From Bacillota bacterium (lineage in GTDB: Bacteria; Bacillota; Clostridia; Acetivibrionales; DSM-2933), in the NCBI GenBank assembly GCA_030705945.1, contig JAUZPS010000203.1, forward strand, positions 1-7,956: a stretch of DNA of 7,956 nucleotides, written 5' to 3'. Of this stretch, positions 1-5,994 are shown piece after piece. The translations under genes and the position numbers were made by a program. Position 1 is the first letter of the stretch. Every line of letters begins with the position of its first letter. The notes below the pieces were generated by a model that saw only the letters and a program-made list of their open reading frames with translations, searched no databases and was not told the DNA's origin.

Positions 1-377
1 ATACTTAGAGTATCATTATCAATCTGATCAATGATATCAATAATTATGATTTGTCCATCTTTTTTGCTATCAATTATTTTTTTATATAAGTGACTTTTTA
101 AATTTTGCAAATCATTTATATTACGGGTTTTTAATTTATCTATGGATTTACCATCACTATATCCATTTATATTAATAACTTCATAATTATGCTTTAGAGC
201 AATATTAGAAGCTATATTAAGAAAGCTTGTTGCTCCGGAACCCTGGTTTGAAACGATTCTTAATATCCCACGCTTTTTTGAATGTAACTGTTTTAGAAAA
301 TCTGAAAGAATATTAATATCTCTATCTCGCTCTGTTAGCTTGGAGATATTATTGAATTCAAAGTCGTTATTTTTCAT
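1..377 (-). CDS. NTPase-like protein with degenerate P-loop (partial, 5' part only)
   Basis: An open frame of 125 codons without a stop reads from ATG at 377 off the left edge, so the C-terminal part is missing. The N-terminus has a LTERDRDINILSDFL segment like the one that opens AAA_16/STAND-type ATPases. A predicted beta strand (ILRIVS, residues 38-43) leads into SNQGSGATS at 43-51, where a Walker A motif is expected. The lysine position holds Ala49 and the first glycine position holds Ser43, so nucleotide binding may be weak or lost. IIIIDIID at 110-117 resembles a Walker B strand with Asp114. A weak GAGATGG lies just upstream of ATG 377. An in-frame ATG at 386 is possible but has a poorer site. 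The function is unknown. The gene is on the same strand as the sigma-like pair but is separated from it by about 340 bases and has its own promoter. Confidence 0.7.
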   Translation of the reverse strand, partial: MKNNDFEFNNISKLTERDRDINILSDFLKQLHSKKRGILRIVSNQGSGATSFLNIASNIALKHNYEVININGYSDGKSIDKLKTRNINDLQNLKSHLYKKIIDSKKDGQIIIIDIIDQIDNDTLS

Positions 378-423
378 GCATACCATCTCAATCTATAAAA
401 GCAGTATAAACTATTCTCTTTTA

Positions 424-452
424 ATTATATCATACCTCTTCGTTTGAAAAAA
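424..452 (-). promoter_or_regulatory. Extended -10 promoter for the partial NTPase-like gene
   Basis: Read on the minus strand, TATAAT (424-429) is preceded by TGA, giving the TGnTATAAT extended -10 form. Seventeen bases further upstream is only a T-tract (447-452) in place of TTGACA. An extended -10 often compensates for a weak -35. Transcription would start near 417, giving a leader of about 40 bases before ATG 377. Confidence 0.6.
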
Positions 453-469
453 CTAAATGAGAATCCTAT

Positions 470-548
470 GTTGCATTTGACATAGCAATAACGTACGCTT
501 TAACTTTATTTTGTTATAGGCGAATGTAAAAGATTTTTGATTTTAATA
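470..548 (-). repeat. Family I palindromic repeat, diverged inverted copy
   Basis: This stretch aligns with the reverse complement of the repeats at 2944-3047 and 7812-7915. Shared blocks in order are GCATTTGAC (one mismatch to ACATTTGAC), AATAACG, ACGCTTTAAC, TTATTTTG, ATAGGC and AATGTAAAAGATT. A two-base deletion and scattered substitutions show that it is much older than the near-identical pair. The outer ends are eroded, so the limits are approximate. It lies between the NTPase-like gene and the inverted repeat at 554. Confidence 0.75.
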
Positions 549-553
549 TAAAA

Positions 554-676
554 ACTCAACTTTCCCACTTCAAATTAAGCAGCCATTATTAAACTATATT
601 TGGACATAGATTTGATAGACGTAACGTTATGATAATATATGGCTGCAAGAATATTAATGATGTGGGAAGGTTGAGT
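554..676. repeat. 123-bp inverted-repeat element (long hairpin)
   Basis: The ends are near-perfect inverted repeats of 18 bases: 554-571 begins ACTCAACTTTCCCAC and 659-676 ends GTGGGAAGGTTGAGT, with 16 of 18 matching. A second inner pair, GCAGCCAT (579-586) and ATGGCTGC (639-646), extends the stem. One of the two mismatches becomes a G-U pair if the plus strand is transcribed. No reading frame is seen inside. It lies downstream of the sigma-like pair and could end its transcript, or be a MITE-like insertion. I see no second copy in this window. Confidence 0.7.
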
Positions 677-715
677 AAAAATAAAAATTAATTTTCTAAA
701 AATCAGGGTTTTACT

Positions 716-934
716 TCATGCTTCCTCAAAAATAATATTAAGCAGTTCTAATTTCAGTTCCTGAATTGCATCCTCTTTAGGTAGCATTATAAATCGAGAA
801 AGATAATTAATATCATCTGAAAAATAATTTAATACGTCCTCCATCGACTTTTTATCCCCATCTTTCGCTCTTTTTACCGTTAGCACGAGCGGCTGAGGCT
901 CTGCCGTAATGTTTCCAATCCCTTTTTTTTCCAT
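716..934 (-). CDS. Sigma region 2-like / HTH_16 small protein (RsoA-like)
   Basis: This encodes 72 residues. The segment from Leu16 to Phe48 (VKRAKDGDKKSMEDVLNYF and onward) and the helix AIQELKLELLNII (56-68) fit the pattern of HTH_16 proteins and the N-terminal region 2 of UviA-type clostridial sigma factors: a K/R-A-x-x-G-D start, a short first helix, then an acidic D/E-L-x-x-x-L helix. The start is ATG 934 with AGGCGG 7 bases ahead. Both lie inside the end of the preceding sigma region 4-like gene, giving a 55-base overlap and probable translational coupling. The order region 4 gene then region 2 gene is that of sigO-rsoA in B. subtilis and of orf7-orf8 in Tn916. I infer that it partners the upstream protein to form one sigma factor. 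The alternative is an unrelated small DNA-binding protein of a decayed mobile element. The family call rests on pattern, not on an alignment. Confidence 0.65.
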   Translation of the reverse strand: MEKKGIGNITAEPQPLVLTVKRAKDGDKKSMEDVLNYFSDDINYLSRFIMLPKEDAIQELKLELLNIIFEEA

Positions 935-1242
935 TTACTCACCGCCTGTTGAGTTATTTTCAATTCACATGCAACCTCTTTTTCTGTCATTTCTTCAATA
1001 ACTGTCTTTTGAATTATATATCTGCATTTTCCTGAGGGAATAATTTTGAGAAGATCATTTACATAAATATCTGACAAAACCTCCGTTTCAAAACTGCGGT
1101 TGTACGCCAGATAATCCAGAAACGACTTACACTCTTTGTCATGTTGTGTGCGGATTTTATACTGCATTCTCCATGCTGCTCTTTTTAAAAGCATTCTGTA
1201 ATTTGCAATTCTTGATTCTTCAGTTTCTTCAATTAAAAGCAT
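880..1242 (-). CDS. Sigma-70 region 4-like regulator (SigO-like / Tn916 Orf7-like)
   Basis: This encodes 120 residues from ATG 1242, which has a strong GGAGGG at 1250-1255 spaced 7 bases. An in-frame ATG at 1257 overlaps that ribosome site and is unlikely to be used. Residues of about 63-115 (LLKIIPSGKCRYIIQKTVIEEM, then TEKEVACELKITQQAVSKW and KKKGLETLRQSL) are a typical sigma-70 region 4: a helix, then a helix-turn-helix with EVACELKIT as first helix and QQAVSKWKKKGLETL as recognition helix. The N-terminal half is helical and basic (MLLKRAAWRMQYK) but no full region 2 is visible, and the protein is short for a whole sigma factor. The next gene, which overlaps its end, looks like the missing region 2. 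A palindromic repeat sits just upstream of the ribosome site. No target operon or anti-sigma gene is visible nearby. Confidence 0.75.
   Translation of the reverse strand: MLLIEETEESRIANYRMLLKRAAWRMQYKIRTQHDKECKSFLDYLAYNRSFETEVLSDIYVNDLLKIIPSGKCRYIIQKTVIEEMTEKEVACELKITQQAVSKWKKKGLETLRQSLSRSC
942..947 (-). promoter_or_regulatory. Ribosome binding site for the region 2-like gene, inside the upstream gene
   Basis: AGGCGG on the minus strand lies 7 bases ahead of ATG 934, within the codons for the recognition helix of the sigma region 4-like gene. It fixes the start of the downstream gene and the 55-base overlap. Confidence 0.6.
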
Positions 1243-1264
1243 CAATAATCCCTCCATATTTGTG

Positions 1265-1372
1265 TTAAGGAATGATTGAAAAGATTACTTCCGATTCTTA
1301 ATCGTGTGTTCAGAAGTTAAGTGAACACGAAAGCGAGGATTTTAGCAGAAGTTATTTTTTCAATATTCCTAA
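1265..1372 (+). repeat. Family II palindromic repeat, copy 1
   Basis: This 108-bp element begins TTAAGGAAT and ends ATTCCTAA, an inverted terminal repeat. Inside are further arms (TTACTTC near the left, GAAGTTAT near the right) and a central GTGTTC/GAACAC pair. It aligns over its whole length with the reverse complement of 6746-6850; shared blocks include ATTACTTCCGATTCT, GTGTTCA, AGTTAAGTGAA and GAAGTTATTTTTTCA. It ends 9 bases before the ribosome site of the sigma region 4-like gene, so it forms part of that gene's promoter or leader. Confidence 0.85.
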
Positions 1373-1737
1373 GTAGTTAGGATAACTCAAAGATTTAGTT
1401 CAAAAGTATCATTTGTTCATTAAAAAGCTCTTTAGTATTTTGATGCTTTACGAACAGGCGTTGACGCTTTTACATACCTAGGTAAAGTATTTTTTTCGTT
1501 ATGAATATTGCTTGTCCAAAGTTTCCTCTCTAATTAATAATGAAAGAATTTACATCATTTTACAACCTCACTTTTAAATTTAATACATTATTGTAAAAAA
1601 ATATGTATTTTACTTATTAAATATAGCCCTCCCCACAAAAATAAAAAGAAAACATGGAACGGCTGCGATACCAAGCTTTCCTCTTATAAATGTTGGCAGT
1701 AAATTAAATTCAGGTATAAACTTCAAATAATTTGTTC
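1373..1737. other. Gene-poor AT-rich stretch
   Basis: I see no convincing gene here on either strand; stops are frequent and no ribosome site leads a usable frame. Small symmetric motifs occur: TCCTAA/TTAGGA at 1367-1382 (overlapping the end of the repeat), GCGTTGACGC, the 10-base palindrome TACCTAGGTA followed by a T-run, and a GTAAAA/TTTTAC pair. None is long enough to name as a terminator or operator with confidence. Confidence 0.5.
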
Positions 1738-1765
1738 TTCATAATAGACGAAAAAAGTGTATAAT
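1738..1765 (+). promoter_or_regulatory. Possible promoter for the YdjM-like gene
   Basis: A perfect TATAAT lies at 1760-1765. The best -35 match, TTCATA at 1738-1743 with a 16-base spacer, is weak. Use of this site would leave a leader of about 150 bases before ATG 1924, containing a small ACAAATGT/ACATTTGT inverted repeat. In such AT-rich DNA a chance TATAAT is quite possible. Confidence 0.3.
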
Positions 1766-1923
1766 TAATAATTAAAAAGTAATATAAATATTTTTATCAC
1801 GGATAAACAAATGTAAATTTCGCAGGACATTATAAAAACATTTGTAATTTTGTAAATAGTATTTCGTTATAGCAAAAAAATGCCGAAATATTTATTACAA
1901 CAGGCAATACGGAGGTATATTTA

Positions 1924-2895
1924 ATGGATCCAATTTCACATGCAATTATCGGTACAGCTATATCAAAAGCTGTAGGTAGCGGCATAAATTTTTCCACGCC
2001 GGAAAATATCGGAATAGTCGTAGGTTCAATTTTCCCAGATATCGACATTGTGCTAAAACGATGGGGAAATTATGTTTACTTAAAAAATCATAGAGCTGCA
2101 ACCCATTCTATTTTAGGTCTGCTTTTATCTTCAGCGTTTATATCCTTAATACTCTTATTACTATTCCCCAATTCAAATTATCTTGGGGTTTTTCTATGGA
2201 CTTTAGCAGGCTCCTTGTCACATACGGTGTCAGATATATTCAATTCATATGGAGCAAAACTTCTTTGGCCATTCTATAAAAGAAAACTTGCTCTGAACCT
2301 GATAGTAATTATTGATCCTTTGCTCATACTGTTCCTACTTGGTTATATATTAGGAAGTGGAAAGGAAGAACTTGTGTCTGTGGTTATTCTGACATCTTAT
2401 GTTTTAATCAGATTAATTTGTAAATACTTAATAAGACGAGAATTGAAAAGACTGTATCCTTCAATGAAGATATCCATGGTAATACCGTCAATGCTGGGTA
2501 TATTCAGATGGCAGTTTGTTTTGGAAGATAAAAATTCCGTCTTAGTTGGAGAAAAAAATATTATAAATGGAAAAATTAACATTATAGAAAAATTTCCGAA
2601 ACTTAATTATAATACAATTGAGAAGGCCTTGAACTCATCGCTGGGTAGATTTTTCAGTGATTTTACTCCCGTTTTCCATGTTTCTGAGGAATCAATCGGT
2701 GATATAAACAGGTATACCTTTACAGATTTAAGATATTATCACAGAAATAATTTTTACCATCATGCAGTTCTGGAAATCGATAAAGGCGATTTAATTGTAA
2801 AATCAATATTTAAACCATACACAATGAAGAAAGAGAATGATATACCCGAAAAGACCTTAGTTTCTAAAAAAGCAATTATTGAAAGCAATTTTTAA
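1924..2895 (+). CDS. YdjM-family membrane protein, predicted metal-dependent hydrolase
   Basis: This 323-residue protein has the hallmarks of the YdjM / YfhP family (PF04307): DPISHAIIG at the N-terminus with His6, FPDID at 37-41, HRxxTHS at 56-62, and SHTVSD at 99-104 with His100 and Asp104. In this family these His and Asp residues are thought to bind metal at the membrane. Hydrophobic segments lie at about 63-82, 85-98, 124-143 and 150-166. The C-terminal half (about 190-310) is soluble, with many beta-like stretches. The substrate is unknown for the family. ATG 1924 is preceded by GGAGG at 1911-1915. The gene stands alone: the next gene on the same strand begins 395 bases later, beyond a repeat and two hairpins. 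Confidence 0.85.
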   Translation: MDPISHAIIGTAISKAVGSGINFSTPENIGIVVGSIFPDIDIVLKRWGNYVYLKNHRAATHSILGLLLSSAFISLILLLLFPNSNYLGVFLWTLAGSLSHTVSDIFNSYGAKLLWPFYKRKLALNLIVIIDPLLILFLLGYILGSGKEELVSVVILTSYVLIRLICKYLIRRELKRLYPSMKISMVIPSMLGIFRWQFVLEDKNSVLVGEKNIINGKINIIEKFPKLNYNTIEKALNSSLGRFFSDFTPVFHVSEESIGDINRYTFTDLRYYHRNNFYHHAVLEIDKGDLIVKSIFKPYTMKKENDIPEKTLVSKKAIIESNF

Positions 2896-2943
2896 TTTAA
2901 GTGAAGAATTATATATATTAAAATTATTATTGATCTTAATATA

Positions 2944-3047
2944 ATATAAAAAGCAATTAATCTTTTACATTTGCCTATCGCAAAATAACGTTAAAGCGTT
3001 CGTTATTTTGCTCCGTCAAATGTAAGATTAATAGTGCTTTTTATATA
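2944..3047 (+). repeat. Family I palindromic repeat, copy A
   Basis: This 104-bp element matches 7812-7915 at 103 of 104 positions in the same orientation; the one difference is G at 2980 against A at 7848. It is itself an imperfect palindrome. The ends are TATAAAAAGC and GCTTTTTATA, then TTAATC / GATTAA and TTACATTTG / CAAATGTAA. The centre is GCAAAATAACG and CGTTATTTTGC around a 10-base loop. It carries no reading frame. It begins 48 bases after the YdjM-like stop and, as RNA, could fold into a long hairpin that affects the 3' end of that transcript. Confidence 0.9.
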
Positions 3048-3103
3048 ATTAATTTTTAATATGTAAAATGTGTAACATTAAATTTATATAATATTACTAA
3101 GGG

Positions 3104-3168
3104 CGTTTCAAAAAATTCATTGTTCATGTTTTGTATGATGAAACCTGTTATATCAAATTTTTGAAACG
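3104..3168. repeat. Inverted-repeat hairpin, GTTTCAAAAA type
   Basis: CGTTTCAAAAAATT (3104-3117) and AAATTTTTGAAACG (3155-3168) are inverted repeats differing only by one base in the A/T run, with a loop of about 37 bases. The sequence beyond the right arm, ending CCAGTTG, recurs inverted at 7940-7955 at the window's right edge, so this may be a member of a third repeat family. It lies between the YdjM-like gene and clpS. Confidence 0.55.
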
Positions 3169-3177
3169 ACCAGTTGC

Positions 3178-3231
3178 TATATATTTTGCAATAAACATTT
3201 TACATCCATTTTTTATATTGCAAAATATATA
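3178..3231. repeat. Perfect 16-bp inverted repeat upstream of clpS
   Basis: TATATATTTTGCAATA (3178-3193) and TATTGCAAAATATATA (3216-3231) are exact inverted repeats around a 22-base loop. The right arm ends 59 bases before the clpS start. It is not followed by a T-run in the plus direction, so a simple terminator is unlikely. A regulator site or an mRNA leader structure for the clpS-clpA-aat operon is possible, as is another small repeat element. Confidence 0.6.
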
Positions 3232-3290
3232 CCATTATTAATAAGTTATTTTGATAATACCAAAAATATAATATATTGAGTGAGGTTTTT

Positions 3291-3590
3291 ATGTCTGACA
3301 ATGTCAAATCCAAAGAAGATATTAAAAACTTAATTAAGAAACCCAACATGTATCGGGTTATTCTTCTAAATGATGACTATACAACTATGGAGTTTGTCAT
3401 ACAGGTTTTAATGGTTATCTTCCATAAAAGTATTACAGAGGCGACCATAATTATGTTGGATGTTCATAAAAAGGGTAAAGGTATAGTTGGATCATATACA
3501 TACGATATCGCTTCTACCAAAATCAAGCAGGTTGAGAGTATGGCAGCGGAGTCAGGTTATCCACTGAAATCAATAATGGAAAAGGAGTAA
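3291..3590 (+). CDS. clpS: ClpS, N-degron adaptor for ClpA
   Basis: This encodes 99 residues, close to the usual size. ClpS binds proteins with Leu, Phe, Tyr or Trp at the N-terminus and delivers them to the N-domain of ClpA in the cytoplasm. The core MYRVILLNDDYTTMEFVIQVL (20-40) matches the family. Asn27, Asp28 and Asp29 with His59 (in MLDVHKKGKG) are the N-terminus-binding residues, and Met33 sits at the gatekeeper position of E. coli Met40. The usual Pro before that Met is Thr32. A flexible N-terminal tail of about 17 residues precedes the core, as is typical. ATG 3291 is chosen because GTGAGG lies 5 bases ahead. A TTG at 3276 in the same frame would add five residues but overlaps that ribosome site. 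It is first in an operon with clpA (68 bases on) and aat. No convincing promoter was found. Confidence 0.95.
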   Translation: MSDNVKSKEDIKNLIKKPNMYRVILLNDDYTTMEFVIQVLMVIFHKSITEATIIMLDVHKKGKGIVGSYTYDIASTKIKQVESMAAESGYPLKSIMEKE

Positions 3591-3658
3591 AATATATATT
3601 GGTAAAAATTGTATGCAATTTAATTATACATGTAATGCTTTAATAAGGGGAGGTAAAA

Positions 3659-5947
3659 ATGAATTTGGACAATATAGCGGATAAAATTATTTATGCCGCG
3701 TACAACGAGGCAAAATTCAGGAATCATGAGTATTTTACACCCGAACATATTCTTTACTCCTCACTTTTTTTTGATGAGGGAAAGGATATAATAGAAAATT
3801 GCGGTGGAAATATAGAAGATATAAAAAATGAGCTTAATAAATATTTTAAAAACAATATGGATAGTATAGAAGGCGCTGAGCCGACAGCCTCAGAGGGCGT
3901 TAATGCAGTTATCCAGAACGCGGCTTTCCATATGGCGTCCTCGGGTAAGAATTTAATAAAAATCGGGGATATTTTTGCATCTATTTTTGACCTGGAAGAG
4001 TCCTACTCAAGCTATATATTAGAAAAAAACGGAATTTCCAGACTCAAAATACTTAAGTTTATTTCCCATGGCGATACTGAAGCTGAGGATGCTTTCTATG
4101 ATGAAGAAAGTGATGACGAAAATGATGACGAGGATGAAGCAGAATTGGTTGAAAATACCGGAGAATCTAAAAAACAGAATTTTCTGGAAAACTATACTGT
4201 AGATCTTATAGCGAAAGCTGATCGGGGTGAAATAGACCCGTTGATCGGCAGAGAGGATATCCTAGAGAGAACTATTCAGGTTCTTTCTAGAAGATTGAAA
4301 AACAATCCCGTTCATGTTGGCGACCCTGGTGTCGGAAAAACTGCTATAACCGAAGGGCTTGCAACGCTTATCAACAGTAATAAAGTTCCTAAAAGTCTTA
4401 AGGATAGCAAAGTTTATTCCCTTGATATGGGCTCTTTACTAGCTGGAACAAAATACAGGGGAGATTTTGAGGAACGTATCAAAAAGGTTTTAAAAGAAAT
4501 TGAAAAACAGGGAAACGCGATTGTCTATATAGATGAGATTCATACTGTAGTAGGGGCTGGATCAGTCTCAGGCTCTATGGATGCTTCTAATATATTAAAG
4601 CCTTTTCTTACCGCCGGAAAATTGCGTTTCATTGGTTCTACAACCTATGAGGAATATAAAAAGTACTTTGATAAGGACAGGGCTTTATCAAGAAGGTTTC
4701 AGAAGATTGAGATTCCTGAACCCTCCATCGAGGAAACCAACCTGATACTAAATGGCTTGAGAGAAAGATACGAAAGCTTCCACGGGGTTAAATACACCAG
4801 TGAAGCAATTAATCTCGCCGCCGAGCTTTCTGCAAAGTATATGAATGATAGACATTTGCCGGATAAAGCAATAGACCTGATAGATGAAGCCGGAGCCTAT
4901 GCAAGGCTTCACAATGATGACAACATAGAAACAATTACTATCACCGGAAAGGATATCGAGAGAACTCTTTCCCAAATAGCAAAAATACCTGAGCAAAGCA
5001 TTTCAGGCAATGAGATATCAAAATTGAAAGAGTTGGAAGCCAATCTTAAATCAGAAATATTCGGTCAGGATCGCGCCGTAGAAACTGTGGTCAGAGCCAT
5101 CAAAATGTCAAGGGCAGGGTTTGCAGAAATCGAAAAACCTGTTGCCTCTTTGCTGTTTGTTGGTCCTACCGGAGTTGGCAAAACAGAAATTTCAAAACAG
5201 CTGGCAAAGACCTTGGGTATTCCTCTTATACGTTTTGATATGAGTGAATATCAGGAAAAACATACTGTTGCCAGACTCATTGGAGCGCCGCCTGGTTATG
5301 TTGGGTATGAAGAAGGTGGACTTATGACTGACTCAATAAGAAAGACGCCTTATTGTGTACTTCTCCTCGATGAAATTGAAAAGGCCCATCCGGATATTTA
5401 TAATATTCTGCTTCAGATCATGGATTATGCTACACTGACTGATAATACCGGAAAAAAGGCCGACTTCAGGAACGTAATAATAATAATGACGTCAAACGCG
5501 GGAGCGCGTGAGGTTGGTAAAACCTTGATAGGTTTTGAAAAACGTAATATAGATAAAAGCTCAATTACCAAAGAGGTTGAACGAGTATTTTTGCCTGAAT
5601 TCAGAAACAGGCTTGATGAAATAATAATATTCAATCACATAAATGAAGATATGGCTGTACTGATAGCAAAAAAAGCAATCCAGGGTTTCCAAGAGAAACT
5701 TGAAGCAAAAAATATCAGATTGAATACAACAGAAAGGTGCTTTAAGTGGTTAGCTAACAAAGGTCTTTCATCGACCTTCGGCGCCAGAGAAATATTAAGG
5801 GTAGTTCAGGAAAAAATTAAAACCCTGTTTGTGGATGAAGTTTTGTTTGGTAAGCTTTCAAAAGGTGGAAATGCTACAATAGATATAAAGAATGATGATA
5901 TATATCTGACATTTACAGATAAAACTATGGAGATTAATGAAGCTTAA
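3659..5947 (+). CDS. clpA: ClpA, AAA+ unfoldase subunit of the ClpAP protease
   Basis: This encodes 762 residues, close to the 758 of E. coli ClpA. It unfolds substrates with ATP and feeds them to the ClpP peptidase. The N-domain (1-138) is a Clp repeat domain, where ClpS docks. A very acidic linker (139-166, rich in D and E) follows. AAA module D1 has Walker A GDPGVGKT (221-228), Walker B IVYIDEIH (288-295) and pore loop GTKYRGDFEER. Module D2 has Walker A GPTGVGKT (502-509), Walker B VLLLDEIE (567-574), PEFRNRLDE with the arginine finger, and GARE as sensor 2. There is no coiled-coil middle domain, which sets it apart from ClpB and ClpC. Ile624-Gly625-Phe626 form the ClpP-docking loop. GGGGAGG lies 5 bases before ATG 3659. 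clpP is not in the window. Confidence 0.96.
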   Translation: MNLDNIADKIIYAAYNEAKFRNHEYFTPEHILYSSLFFDEGKDIIENCGGNIEDIKNELNKYFKNNMDSIEGAEPTASEGVNAVIQNAAFHMASSGKNLIKIGDIFASIFDLEESYSSYILEKNGISRLKILKFISHGDTEAEDAFYDEESDDENDDEDEAELVENTGESKKQNFLENYTVDLIAKADRGEIDPLIGREDILERTIQVLSRRLKNNPVHVGDPGVGKTAITEGLATLINSNKVPKSLKDSKVYSLDMGSLLAGTKYRGDFEERIKKVLKEIEKQGNAIVYIDEIHTVVGAGSVSGSMDASNILKPFLTAGKLRFIGSTTYEEYKKYFDKDRALSRRFQKIEIPEPSIEETNLILNGLRERYESFHGVKYTSEAINLAAELSAKYMNDRHLPDKAIDLIDEAGAYARLHNDDNIETITITGKDIERTLSQIAKIPEQSISGNEISKLKELEANLKSEIFGQDRAVETVVRAIKMSRAGFAEIEKPVASLLFVGPTGVGKTEISKQLAKTLGIPLIRFDMSEYQEKHTVARLIGAPPGYVGYEEGGLMTDSIRKTPYCVLLLDEIEKAHPDIYNILLQIMDYATLTDNTGKKADFRNVIIIMTSNAGAREVGKTLIGFEKRNIDKSSITKEVERVFLPEFRNRLDEIIIFNHINEDMAVLIAKKAIQGFQEKLEAKNIRLNTTERCFKWLANKGLSSTFGAREILRVVQEKIKTLFVDEVLFGKLSKGGNATIDIKNDDIYLTFTDKTMEINEA

Positions 5948-5994
5948 GCATATATAATAAAAGCGCGATAAATTAGAACTTAGGGAGACTTAAA

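Noticed and set aside
144..152. GKS at residues 76-78 of the partial NTPase-like protein, considered as the true P-loop
   Set aside because: It follows the second predicted strand, not the first, and the spacing to the preceding glycine (Gly72) does not fit GxxxxGKS.
1457..1500. Terminator-like stretch GCGTTGACGC, TACCTAGGTA and a T-run
   Set aside because: The stems are only 4-5 base pairs, and no gene ends just before it on the plus strand.
1830..2048. 72-codon minus-strand frame opposite the start of the YdjM-like gene
   Set aside because: It mirrors a well-supported plus-strand gene and lacks a ribosome site.
2944..3047. CRISPR-like repeat or rRNA/tRNA-type structured RNA
   Set aside because: Copies are kilobases apart, not regularly spaced, and the palindrome lacks cloverleaf or riboswitch landmarks; a MITE-like repeat explains it better.
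3267..3272. TATAAT just upstream of clpS
   Set aside because: It is only 18 bases before the start codon, so transcription would begin at or after the ribosome site; the nearest TTGATA is only 10 bases away.
3276..3290. TTG start that would extend ClpS by five residues
   Set aside because: The TTG overlaps the GTGAGG site that serves ATG 3291; the added residues are not part of the ClpS core.
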